This document shows positions 32,618 to 40,571 of a stretch of DNA of 64,000 nucleotides, piece by piece; position 1 is the stretch's first letter, and the number at the start of each line of letters is the position of its first letter. The position numbers and the translations under genes are program-made. The stretch is taken from the NCBI RefSeq assembly GCF_001693385.1, contig NZ_CP016428.1, forward strand, positions 3,348,001 to 3,412,000. Direction: 5' to 3'. Below the pieces are notes generated by a model. The model searched no databases. It was not told the origin of the DNA and saw nothing but the letters and a program-made list of their open reading frames with translations. This DNA comes from Bradyrhizobium icense (GTDB taxonomy: Bacteria > Pseudomonadota > Alphaproteobacteria > Rhizobiales > Xanthobacteraceae).

Positions 32618-33526
32618 ATGAGTACATCGGCGCTGCCCAAATCCGTCGATGGGATGCTCGAACTCCTGACCTCGCGCGGCTATCTCGCCGAGCGGTCGCT
32701 GGCGACGGTGACTTATCTGTCGCTGCGCATGGGCCGGCCATTGTTTCTCGAAGGCGAGGCGGGTGTCGGCAAGACCGAAATCGCAAAGGTTCTGTCGGCC
32801 GCGCTCGGGCGAAAACTGATCCGCCTGCAATGCTACGAGGGACTCGACGTTGCCTCTGCCGTCTACGAGTGGAGCAGCGCGGCGCAGATGATCGCGATCC
32901 GCCTTGCGGAGGCCGCCGGCGATACCGACCGTGAGCAATTGTCGTCGGATATCTTTGCCGAGCGCTTTCTGATCAAGCGCCCGCTGCTGCAGGCGCTGGA
33001 GCCTGATGTCGCCGGTGCGCCGGTACTGCTGATCGACGAACTCGACCGTGCCGACGAGGCATTCGAGGCGTATCTTCTGGAAATCCTCAGCGACTTCCAG
33101 GTCACAATCCCCGAATTCGGCACCATCAGGGCGCCGCATCCGCCGATCGTCATCATCACCTCGAACCGCACCCGCGAGATCCACGACGCGCTGAAGCGCC
33201 GCTGTCTCTATCATTGGGTGGATTACCCCGAGGCCGAGCGCGAGCTTGCGATCGTCAAGTCGCGCGTGCCCAATATTTCCGCAAAGCTGTCGCAGCAGGT
33301 CGTCCGCTTCGTGCAGGCGCTGCGCGACCAGGATTTCTACAAATCGCCGGGCGTTGCCGAGACCATCGACTGGGCCACCGCGCTGACCGAACTCGACGCC
33401 CGCTCGCTGACGCCGCAACTGGTCGGCGACACGCTGGGTGCGCTGTTGAAGTACCAGGACGACATCGCGCGCATGCAGGGCGATACGCTGCAGAAGGTTT
33501 TGAAGGACGCGACGAGCGAGGATTAG
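32618..33526 (+). CDS. coxD: MoxR-type AAA+ ATPase (CoxD-like)
   Basis: This 302-aa ATPase has Walker A GEAGVGKTE (residues about 46-54), Walker B VLLIDELDRAD (about 135-145) and sensor ITSNRTREIHDALKRRC. CoxD is needed to assemble the copper-sulfur site of CO dehydrogenase. In other clusters, relatives help insert or mature Mo cofactors together with a VWA partner. That partner follows at 33654. Confidence 0.88.
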   Translation: MSTSALPKSVDGMLELLTSRGYLAERSLATVTYLSLRMGRPLFLEGEAGVGKTEIAKVLSAALGRKLIRLQCYEGLDVASAVYEWSSAAQMIAIRLAEAAGDTDREQLSSDIFAERFLIKRPLLQALEPDVAGAPVLLIDELDRADEAFEAYLLEILSDFQVTIPEFGTIRAPHPPIVIITSNRTREIHDALKRRCLYHWVDYPEAERELAIVKSRVPNISAKLSQQVVRFVQALRDQDFYKSPGVAETIDWATALTELDARSLTPQLVGDTLGALLKYQDDIARMQGDTLQKVLKDATSED

Positions 33527-33541
33527 GCCACAGCGTCGCCC

Positions 33542-33633
33542 GTCATTCGGGGGCGATGCGTCAGCATCGAACTATGGTGCACCTGAGAATCTCGAGATTC
33601 CGGGTCTGGTCCTTCGGACCATCCCGGAATGAC
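33542..33633. repeat. Family B palindromic repeat, copy 2
   Basis: GTCATTCGGGGGCGATGCGT to ATCCCGGAATGAC with the central GAATCTCGAGATTC. It fills the gap between coxD and coxE, inside the operon. Confidence 0.85.
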
Positions 33634-33653
33634 GACGGAAGTTGGTTCGGACC

Positions 33654-34859
33654 ATGACCACCATCGATCACCTCAATCCCCCGACCGGCCACATGGCCGA
33701 CAACGTCGTCGGCTTCGCCCGCGCGCTGCGCGCCGCCGGAATCCCCGTCGGGCCCGGCGCCGTGATCGACGCGCTCAATGCACTGCAGGCGATCGAGATC
33801 GGCAACCGCGCCGACGTCTACGCGACGCTGGAAGCGATCTTCGTCAAGCGCCACGAGCATATGCTGATCTTCGCCCAGGCCTTCGACCTGTTCTTCCGCG
33901 CCGCCGAAGACTGGAAGCACATGCTGGATTCGGTGCCGCTGCCGGACCACGCCAAAAAGAAGCCGCCGCCGGCCTCGCGTCGTGTGCAGGAGGCACTGGC
34001 GCAGCCCTCGATGCGCGACGAGACCGAGCAGGTGCAGGAACAGGAGCTGCGGCTGTCCGTCTCCGACAAGGAGATCCTGCAGAAGAAAGACTTTGCGCAG
34101 ATGAGCGCGGCCGAGATCGCGGAAGTGACCCGCGCTATCGCCAACATGAAGCTGCCTCAGGCGGAGCTGCGCACCCGCCGCTACCAGCCTGACGCCAAGG
34201 GGCTGCGGCTCGACATGCGCCGGACCTTACGCAGTTCCTTGCGCACCGGTGGCGAGATCATCGACATCCGAAAACTCGGCCGGATCGAGAAGCCCGCGCC
34301 GATCGTGGCGCTGCTCGATATCTCCGGCTCGATGAGCGAGTATACCCGTCTCTTCCTGCATTTCCTCCATGCCATCACCGACGCCCGCAAGCGTGTCTCC
34401 GTGTTTCTGTTCGGCACGCGGCTGACCAACGTCACGCGGGCGCTGCGGGCCAAGGATCCCGACGAAGCCTTGGCGAGCTGTTCGTCCTCGGTGGAGGACT
34501 GGGCCGGCGGCACAAGGATCGCGACCTCGCTGCACTCTTTCAACAAATTGTGGGGCCGCCGCGTGCTCGGGCAGGGCGCCATCGTGCTCCTGATCTCCGA
34601 CGGGCTGGAGCGGGAGGCGGATGCCAAGCTCGCCTTCGAGATGGACCGGCTGCACCGCTCCTGCCGCCGCCTGATCTGGCTCAACCCGCTGTTGCGTTAC
34701 AGCGCTTTCGAGGCCAAGGCGCAAGGCATCAAAATGATGCTGCCGCACGTTGACGAATTCCGCCCGGTGCATAACTTGACCTCGATGGAAGGGCTGATCG
34801 AGGCGCTTTCGGCGCCGCCCCCGCCGCACCACATGAGCCGCATCCGCTCAGCAGCTTGA
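33654..34859 (+). CDS. coxE: VWA-domain protein (CoxE-like)
   Basis: ATG at 33654 (MTTIDHLNPPTGHMADNVVG) is preferred over an in-frame TTG at 33642 inside the edge of the repeat. The 401-aa protein has a CoxE-type N-terminal helical part and a VWA domain with the MIDAS motif DISGSMSEY near residue 222 and the later ISDGLERE strand. CoxE works with the MoxR ATPase CoxD in enzyme maturation. Confidence 0.87.
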   Translation: MTTIDHLNPPTGHMADNVVGFARALRAAGIPVGPGAVIDALNALQAIEIGNRADVYATLEAIFVKRHEHMLIFAQAFDLFFRAAEDWKHMLDSVPLPDHAKKKPPPASRRVQEALAQPSMRDETEQVQEQELRLSVSDKEILQKKDFAQMSAAEIAEVTRAIANMKLPQAELRTRRYQPDAKGLRLDMRRTLRSSLRTGGEIIDIRKLGRIEKPAPIVALLDISGSMSEYTRLFLHFLHAITDARKRVSVFLFGTRLTNVTRALRAKDPDEALASCSSSVEDWAGGTRIATSLHSFNKLWGRRVLGQGAIVLLISDGLEREADAKLAFEMDRLHRSCRRLIWLNPLLRYSAFEAKAQGIKMMLPHVDEFRPVHNLTSMEGLIEALSAPPPPHHMSRIRSAA

Positions 34860-34870
34860 AAGGGCATCCC

Positions 34871-35200
34871 ATGCTCAACCGCGACGAAGACATTCTGCAG
34901 GCCGCCGAAAACTGGCAGAAGGCGGGACACGGCGTCGCGCTGGCGACCGTGGTGGAGACCTGGGGCTCGGCGCCGCGGCCGGCCGGCTCCAGCCTCGTCA
35001 TCAACGATGACGGTACGTTTCTGGGGTCCGTCTCCGGCGGCTGCGTCGAGGGCGCCGTCGTCACCGAAGCGCTCGACGTGATCGCCAGCGGCAAACCCAA
35101 GATGCTCGAATTCGGCGTTGCCGACGAGACCGCCTGGAATGTCGGCCTGTCCTGCGGCGGCACCATCCGCGTCTTCGTCGAGAAGGTGGGCCAATCGTGA
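34871..35200 (+). CDS. XdhC/CoxI N-terminal-domain protein
   Basis: This 109-aa protein covers only the XdhC_CoxI domain: GHGVALATVVETWGSAPRPA, then GSVSGGCVEGAVV and a GLSCGG motif with Cys. XdhC proteins bind and sulfurate Mo cofactor before insertion. The Rossmann half is encoded by the next gene, overlapping by GTGA at 35197. In well-studied XdhC both halves form one chain. Confidence 0.87.
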   Translation: MLNRDEDILQAAENWQKAGHGVALATVVETWGSAPRPAGSSLVINDDGTFLGSVSGGCVEGAVVTEALDVIASGKPKMLEFGVADETAWNVGLSCGGTIRVFVEKVGQS

Positions 35201-35901
35201 AACTAGAAACCCTCACACAAGTCAACGCCGAGCGCGCCGCGCGCCGGCCCGTCATCGTCGTCACCGATGTCGCCAATGGCGATCAACGGCTGGTGAAGGC
35301 CAAGGATATCGCGACCGACCCGCTGAGCGCCGAGCTTTCAAAGCAGCTCCGCATGGGTAAGAGCGGCATGATCGAGTCCGGCGGCAAGAAGCTGTTTCTC
35401 AACGTCTATGCGCCGACCGCCCGGCTCGTCATTGTCGGCGCGGTCCATATCAGCCAGGCGCTGGCGCCGCTCGCCCGTTCGCTCGACTACGACGTGACCG
35501 TGGTCGATCCGCGCACCGCGTTTGCCAGCCCCGAGCGCTTTCCCGACGTGCCGCTGATCGCGGAATGGCCCGACGTCGCGCTGCCGCCGCTCAACATCGA
35601 CCACTACACCGCGTTCGTCGCGCTGACCCATGATCCGAAGATCGACGACCCGGCGCTGCTGCACGCGTTCGAGCGCGACTGCTTCTACATTGGCGCGCTG
35701 GGTTCGCGAAAAACTCATGCCAAGCGCGCCGAGCGGCTGAAGGCGCAGGGCGCATCCGACGCCGACATCGCGCGCATCCATGCGCCGATCGGCCTTTCCA
35801 TCGGCGCGGTGTCGCCTTCGGAGATCGCGGTCGCGATCTTGGCCGAGATCACCGCCGAGCTTCGGCTGCCGAAAGAAACCGCGAAGGTGCAGGCAGCATG
35901 A
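35197..35901 (+). CDS. XdhC C-terminal (Rossmann) domain protein
   Basis: GTG at 35197 opens a 234-aa frame. Residues about 75-210 are the XdhC_C Rossmann domain (LVIVGAVHISQALAPLARSL, then VVDPRTAFASPERFPD and YIGALGSRKTHAKR). The first 70 residues are a leftover XdhC_CoxI-like segment. It overlaps both neighbours by 4 bp, so it is translationally coupled to them. Confidence 0.85.
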   Translation: MKLETLTQVNAERAARRPVIVVTDVANGDQRLVKAKDIATDPLSAELSKQLRMGKSGMIESGGKKLFLNVYAPTARLVIVGAVHISQALAPLARSLDYDVTVVDPRTAFASPERFPDVPLIAEWPDVALPPLNIDHYTAFVALTHDPKIDDPALLHAFERDCFYIGALGSRKTHAKRAERLKAQGASDADIARIHAPIGLSIGAVSPSEIAVAILAEITAELRLPKETAKVQAA

Positions 35902-37502
35902 AGTTCGGTCCCGCCAGTCCGGCCGATGCGATTGGCGGCGTCACCGTGCACACGCTGCGGCAGGGTTCGCTGGTACTCAAGAAAGGCACCACGATCGGGG
36001 CCGCCGAGGTCGAGGCGCTCGACAAGGCGGGCGTGAAGGAAATCGTCGTGGTGCGGCTGGAGGAGGGCGACGTCTCCGAAGACGAGGCCGCCGCCAGCAT
36101 CGCGCAGGCGGTCGCGGGCGAGGGCGTCAACGTCGAGCGCGCCTTTACCGGCCGTGCCAATCTGTTTGCGGCGCAAGCCGGCGTGCTGGTGGTGGACCGC
36201 GCCGCGGTCGACCGTATCAACGGCGTCGACGAAGCCATCACCTTTGCGACGCTCTCTGCCTTCAAGCCGGTAGTCGAAGGCGAGATGATCGCGACCGTAA
36301 AACTCATTCCGTTCGGGGTCGAGGCGAAGCTGCGCGATGCGGCTGTAGCTGCTGCAGGCCGGGATGTACTGCGAATTGCGCCTTACGTCATCAAGCGCGT
36401 CGGCGTGGTCTCGACCATGCTGCCCGGGCTTGCGCCGAAGGTGATCGACAAGACCCTGCGCGTGACAGCGGAGCGGCTGGCACCGGCCGGCGCCAGCATC
36501 GTCGCCGAGCGGCGCGTGCCGCATGATGAGGCCGTGCTGGCGTCCTCGATCAAGGAATTGCTCGCCCTCGGCGCTGAACTGGTAATCGTGTTCGGCGCAT
36601 CCGCCATCGCCGACCGCCGCGACGTGATTCCGGCCGCGATCACCGAAATCGGCGGCGCGATCGAGCATTTCGGCATGCCGGTCGATCCCGGCAATTTGCT
36701 GCTGATCGGCAGCGCCGGCGGCGTGCCGGTGCTGGGAGCGCCGGGCTGTGCGCGCTCGCCGGTCGAAAACGGCTTTGACTGGGTGCTGATGCGGTTGCTG
36801 GCGGGGCTGAACGTCACGCGCGCCGAAATCACCGGCTTGGGCGTCGGCGGCCTGTTGATGGAAATCGTGACCAGGCCGCAGCCGCGCACGGTTGCCGATA
36901 CCGAAGCCAACCGCAACGTCGCCGCCATCGTGCTGGCGGCCGGGCGCTCGACGCGGATGGGCGGCCCCAACAAGCTGCTGGCCGAGATCGACGGCAAGAA
37001 GCTGGTGCGCATCGTGGCCGAACAGGCGCTGGCGTCGAGGGCGACTGAGGTGATTGTCGTAACCGGCCACCAGGCCGAACTGGTCGAGCAGGCGCTGGCG
37101 GGGCTTAACGTCAAGTTCGTCCGCAATCCGGATTTCGCCGGCGGGCTGGCGTCGTCGGTCAAGGCCGGCATCGCGGCGGTACCCGAAAATGCCGACGGCG
37201 CCGTCATTTGCCTCGGCGACATGCCGCTGATCGATGCCAAGTTGATCGATCAGCTCATCGAGACCTTCGCGCCGGACCGCGGCCACCTGATCGCCGTTCC
37301 CGTCAGCGACGGCCGCCGCGGCAATCCCGTGCTGTGGTCGCGGCGTTTCTTCAAGGAGCTGATGACACTGGACGGCGATGTCGGCGCCCGCCACCTGATC
37401 GCCAAGCACTCGGAAGCCGTGGCCGAAGTCCCGGTGGATGGCCAGAGCGCCTTCCTCGACATCGACACACCGCAAGCGCTCGAAGCTGCGCGGCGGGGGT
37501 AA
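35898..37502 (+). CDS. Molybdopterin-binding domain/MoCo cytidylyltransferase (MocA-like) fusion
   Basis: This 534-aa protein has an N-terminal molybdopterin-binding region (about 1-340, with LVIVFGASAIADRRDVIPAA and MPVDPGNLLLIGSAGGVPVL). The C-terminus is a nucleotidyltransferase (about 343-534) with VLAAGRSTRMGGPNK and the metal site CLGDMPLID. The C-terminal half resembles MocA, which makes molybdopterin cytosine dinucleotide, the cofactor form used by CO dehydrogenase-family enzymes. It is the last gene of the cox-type cluster. Confidence 0.87.
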   Translation: MKFGPASPADAIGGVTVHTLRQGSLVLKKGTTIGAAEVEALDKAGVKEIVVVRLEEGDVSEDEAAASIAQAVAGEGVNVERAFTGRANLFAAQAGVLVVDRAAVDRINGVDEAITFATLSAFKPVVEGEMIATVKLIPFGVEAKLRDAAVAAAGRDVLRIAPYVIKRVGVVSTMLPGLAPKVIDKTLRVTAERLAPAGASIVAERRVPHDEAVLASSIKELLALGAELVIVFGASAIADRRDVIPAAITEIGGAIEHFGMPVDPGNLLLIGSAGGVPVLGAPGCARSPVENGFDWVLMRLLAGLNVTRAEITGLGVGGLLMEIVTRPQPRTVADTEANRNVAAIVLAAGRSTRMGGPNKLLAEIDGKKLVRIVAEQALASRATEVIVVTGHQAELVEQALAGLNVKFVRNPDFAGGLASSVKAGIAAVPENADGAVICLGDMPLIDAKLIDQLIETFAPDRGHLIAVPVSDGRRGNPVLWSRRFFKELMTLDGDVGARHLIAKHSEAVAEVPVDGQSAFLDIDTPQALEAARRG

Positions 37503-37720
37503 AACGCAAGGACCCACAGGCGGCATTTGTTTTAGAAAGTGTTCGCCCGCGTGCCTCACACCAGGGCCGCGGCGTATGCGTCCCGGCGCCTGATGCGCAA
37601 TTGCGCACTAGGTCGGGACGACGTCTTGGAAAGATTGGCGCTTCACTCCTTCAATCCCTCATTCACCAACTGGAAACTCGCCCCCGCTAAAATCTTCCCG
37701 TTACCTCGGGGGAGGGGATA

Positions 37721-38113
37721 TTGATCGTTTCGACCGTCGCGGCACGGCGCCGCGCGCTGTTCGTCGTTGCATTGACGCTGATGGTGGCCGTCTCGAGCTA
37801 CATCAGCAAGGCGTGGGCGGCCGGCGCATTCGCGGTCGGCAAATGCGGCGCCTATGGCCAAGCCTATGATTATCCTGCCGAGGCCGCCGCGCGCGCCGCG
37901 GCGCTGAAGCAATGCAAGGGTAACTGCACCGCGCTCATCATGAAACGCGCCTGCGCCGCCTTCGCTATCGACCTGACCAATCCCTGCGGCCCCCACGGTT
38001 ATGCCGTGAAACCGAATATCTCCAGTTCACTCAATGCCGCGACCAAGAAGTGCTACGAGTTCGGCGGCAAGGAATGCGTGATCCGCGCCTGGGCCTGCGA
38101 CGCGAAGGGGTGA
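37721..38113 (+). CDS. Secreted Cys-rich DUF4189-like protein
   Basis: TTG at 37721 follows a strong GGGGAGGGG ribosome site. The 130-aa product has a signal peptide (RRRALFVVALTLMVAVSSYI, cleavage near AWAA, residue 34). The mature part has at least six cysteines and the DUF4189 pattern FAVGKCGAYGQAYDYPAEAA, then ALKQCKGNC and CAAFAIDL. Function is unknown; disulfide bonding in the periplasm is likely. Confidence 0.7.
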   Translation: MIVSTVAARRRALFVVALTLMVAVSSYISKAWAAGAFAVGKCGAYGQAYDYPAEAAARAAALKQCKGNCTALIMKRACAAFAIDLTNPCGPHGYAVKPNISSSLNAATKKCYEFGGKECVIRAWACDAKG

Positions 38114-38124
38114 TTTTTGTTATT

Positions 38125-38226
38125 GTCATTCCGGGGCGATGCGAAGCATCGAACTCCGATGTGCAACTGCACATCGGAGAATCTCGAGATTCCGGGTCTG
38201 GTGCTGGCGCACCATCCCGGAATGAC
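38125..38226. repeat. Family B palindromic repeat, copy 3
   Basis: GTCATTCCGGGGCGATGCGA to ATCCCGGAATGAC, with two nested palindromes (CGATGTGCAACTGCACATCG and GAATCTCGAGATTC). It ends 12 bp before the DUF2000 start codon. A longer open frame running through it translates repeat sequence and should not be annotated. Confidence 0.85.
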
Positions 38227-38238
38227 ATGGGAGTTCTC

Positions 38239-38649
38239 ATGCAATTCGACACCAAGATCGCGGTCGTGATCCGGACCGATCTCGAACCGTGGCAGAAGCT
38301 CAACGTCGCGTCCTTCCTGGCCGGCGGTATTGCCGCGGCATTTCCCGAATGTATCGGCGAGCCCTATGGAGACGCATCGGGCACGAAATATCTTTCGCTG
38401 ATCGGCCAGCCGATCCTGATCTACGGCGCCGACCGCCCGGCGCTTTCCCGCGCGCTGGAGCGCTCACTCGCCCGCAACGTCACGCCCGCGGTCTATACCG
38501 AGGACATGTTCAGGACCACGCATGACGCGGCCAACCGCGAAGTGGTCCGCGCCGTGATCCGCGCCGAGCTCAATCTCGTCGGGCTCGCGATGCGCGCCGA
38601 GCGCAAGGTGATTGACAAGATCATCGACGGGCTGAAGTTTCACAGCTAG
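38239..38649 (+). CDS. DUF2000-family protein
   Basis: ATG at 38239 with GGGAG at 38229 gives a 136-aa protein that matches my recollection of DUF2000 (MQFDTKIAVVIRTDLEPWQK, LNVASFLAGGI, GEPYGDASG). The family has a peptidyl-tRNA hydrolase-like fold and no firm function. The last ~88 bp of this gene recur as two decayed copies at 39288-39360 and about 41663-41754. Confidence 0.8.
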   Translation: MQFDTKIAVVIRTDLEPWQKLNVASFLAGGIAAAFPECIGEPYGDASGTKYLSLIGQPILIYGADRPALSRALERSLARNVTPAVYTEDMFRTTHDAANREVVRAVIRAELNLVGLAMRAERKVIDKIIDGLKFHS

Positions 38650-38725
38650 CGCGGCGGCGTCGATAAATTCAAAGCGGGCCCGCCGACGCCGCTTTGAGGG
38701 CCCTCGTGCAGGGATGTGAGCGGGC

Positions 38726-39244
38726 ATGATCAGGCAGGCCGAAGTAAGAGATGCGTCCAGCCTGGCCGCAGTGAGCATCGAAGTCTGGGTGAATACGTAT
38801 CTCCGGGATGGCGTTAGTCCGGTGTTTGCGGACTATGTCCTTGCAGAATTCACGGCGCAGAAGTTTCGTAACGCGATCGGCGATCCCGATCTTTCGATCT
38901 GGGTATCGGAGAACCGGACCGGAATTGATGGTTTCGTGACGGTCTGTTCGACGGCTGCACCCGCGCTGGCCGATTGCTCGCCGCTGGAAATCACGACACT
39001 GTATGTTCAGCCGAGGCACCAGTCGGGCGGAAGGGGCAGCGCGCTGTTGCGTCGTGCCCTGGACCACTGCAGGCGCACGGGCGGCGAAAACGCCTGGCTG
39101 ACAGTCGAAGCCCAAAACCTCCGGGCCATCGACTTCTATCTCCGGCATGGCTTTACCAGGATCGGCTCCACGGATTTTGTGATCGCCGATCAGTCCTACG
39201 AAAACTATGTGATGCAGGTAGACCTTCAGAATCCGCTGAGCTGA
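38726..39244 (+). CDS. GNAT-family N-acetyltransferase
   Basis: This 172-aa protein has the GNAT acetyl-CoA-binding pattern: the LEITTLYVQPRHQSGGRGSA strand and Q/R-x-x-G-x-G/A-like loop, then LTVEAQNLRAIDFYLRHGF in the C-terminal half. The acetyl acceptor is unknown. It stands alone between the DUF2000 gene and the first DUF2000-tail remnant. Confidence 0.82.
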   Translation: MIRQAEVRDASSLAAVSIEVWVNTYLRDGVSPVFADYVLAEFTAQKFRNAIGDPDLSIWVSENRTGIDGFVTVCSTAAPALADCSPLEITTLYVQPRHQSGGRGSALLRRALDHCRRTGGENAWLTVEAQNLRAIDFYLRHGFTRIGSTDFVIADQSYENYVMQVDLQNPLS

Positions 39245-39287
39245 TCCGTCGCGCCATGGGTAGGGCGAAACTTACTTCCGGCTTTCG

Positions 39288-39360
39288 GCGCCGAGCTCGA
39301 TCCGGCCGGCACCGCGATGCGCGCCGAGCGTAAGGTCGACGGCTCAAGTTCCACCGCTAG
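39288..39360 (+). pseudogene. Decayed copy of the DUF2000 gene 3' end (remnant 1)
   Basis: This stretch (GCGCCGAGCTCGATCCGGCC, ATGCGCGCCGAGCGTAAGGT, ending in CACCGCTAG) aligns with 38561-38649 of the DUF2000 gene apart from substitutions and a ~15-bp deletion. No upstream part of the gene is present. It lies just after the GNAT gene. Confidence 0.65.
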
Positions 39361-39483
39361 GTCTCGCTTTCGAAACGTTCCGTCCGATACCCGCGCCTGC
39401 GTCATCGAACTGTCATGCTCGTCTTCCGCGCGCGGTTCCGAAACGTTTGACACCGATCAAACTGAAAACCCGCTCGCGCTCTA

Positions 39484-40532
39484 GAGCGTTAGCCCATCTG
39501 ACTGAATCGTCGGGGATTCACAAATCAGCATTTTAGTGATTCAAGCTGGTCGCCGGACTGGAGGCCGGCGGGCATGGCGAAACCGCTGTCGATGGATCTG
39601 CGCGAACGTGTGCTGGCCTGTATTGGAGGCGGCGTTTCAGGTCGGCAGGCTGCTGAGCGATTTGGCGTCAGCGCGGCGAGCGTAAGCCGCTGGCGAACGC
39701 GCGAGCGGGAGCAAGGCGATGCCCAGCCGAGAGCTCAGGGCGGCGATCGCAAGTCCCACCGGATTGATGCCCATCATGCGACGATCGTGGCTCTGCTCAA
39801 GGCCTCACCCGACATCACCATCGAGGAATTGCGTGATAGCTTGAGCAAACAAGGCCTGTCCTTTGGTTATGGCACGATCCGACGCTTCTTCGAGCGGCAC
39901 AAGATCACGCGTAAAAAAAGACCGCCCATGCCACAGAGCAAGATCGCCCGGATGTCTTGACGCGACGCCAGGCCTGGCGCGAGAGCCAGGGCAAGCTCGA
40001 CCGGGATCGGCTCGTCTTCATCGACGAGACCTGGGCATCGACCAACATGGCGCGAACACATGGTCGATGTCTGCGCGGAGAACGCCTGCGGGCCAGCGTT
40101 CCTCACGGCCACTGGAAAACAACAACCTGCGTCGCCGCCCTCACCACGCGCGGCATCATCGCGCCCTGGGTGCTCGATGGTCCCATCAATCGCGATGCCT
40201 TTGAAACCTACATCGAAAAGGTGCTCGTCCCCGAGCTCCCGGACGACGCTATTGTCATCATGGACAACCTCTCCAGCCACAAAGGGCCCCGCATACGTGA
40301 GATGATCGAGGCAGCTGGCGCGACGCTTCTCTACCTTCCGCCCTATAGCCCCGACTTCAACCCGATCGAAAACGCCTTCGCCAAGCTCAAAGCAAGCTTG
40401 CGAAAGGCCGCCGAACGCACCGTCGGCGGCCTTTGGGACGCTATCGGGCGCACCGTCGACACCTACACGCCAGCAGAATCCACAAACTACTTCACCGCCG
40501 CCGGCTACTTGCAACCTGATAGGCTAACGCTC
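39484..40532 (+). mobile_element. IS630-family insertion sequence
   Basis: The 1049-bp element is flanked by TA on both sides (39482-39483 and 40533-40534), the target duplication used by IS630/Tc1-type elements. Terminal inverted repeats start GAGCGTTAGCCCATCTG on the left and GAGCGTTAGCCTATCAG on the right (2 mismatches in 17). It carries two overlapping transposase frames, in the -1 arrangement relative to each other. Ends, target site and both frames look intact, so it may be active. Confidence 0.9.
39574..39960 (+). CDS. IS630-family transposase, N-terminal ORF A
   Basis: This 128-aa frame holds the DNA-binding helix-turn-helix (DLRERVLACIGGGVSGRQAA, then FGVSAASVSRWRTRE) and a second winged-helix part (ITIEELRDSLSKQGLSFGYG). 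Translation reaches a run of seven A (39913-39919) after HKITR. A -1 slip there continues as KKTAHATEQDRPDV into the catalytic frame, which is how many IS630 elements make full transposase. Without slipping it ends at 39960. Confidence 0.9.
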   Translation: MAKPLSMDLRERVLACIGGGVSGRQAAERFGVSAASVSRWRTREREQGDAQPRAQGGDRKSHRIDAHHATIVALLKASPDITIEELRDSLSKQGLSFGYGTIRRFFERHKITRKKRPPMPQSKIARMS

Positions 40533-40535
40533 TAA
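39957..40535 (+). CDS. IS630-family transposase, catalytic ORF B (DDE)
   Basis: This 192-aa frame (apparent TTG start at 39957, frame open from 39915) has the DDE catalytic residues: Asp in LVFIDETW, Asp in DAIVIMDNLSSHKG and Glu in YSPDFNPIENAFAKLKA. It is probably expressed by frameshift from ORF A. Its TAA stop uses the flanking target TA plus the next base, so the stop is completed outside the element. Confidence 0.9.
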   Translation: MTRRQAWRESQGKLDRDRLVFIDETWASTNMARTHGRCLRGERLRASVPHGHWKTTTCVAALTTRGIIAPWVLDGPINRDAFETYIEKVLVPELPDDAIVIMDNLSSHKGPRIREMIEAAGATLLYLPPYSPDFNPIENAFAKLKASLRKAAERTVGGLWDAIGRTVDTYTPAESTNYFTAAGYLQPDRLTL

Positions 40536-40571
40536 TGTGCCTCCAACAAGCAGCAACGGAGCACATCAGAG

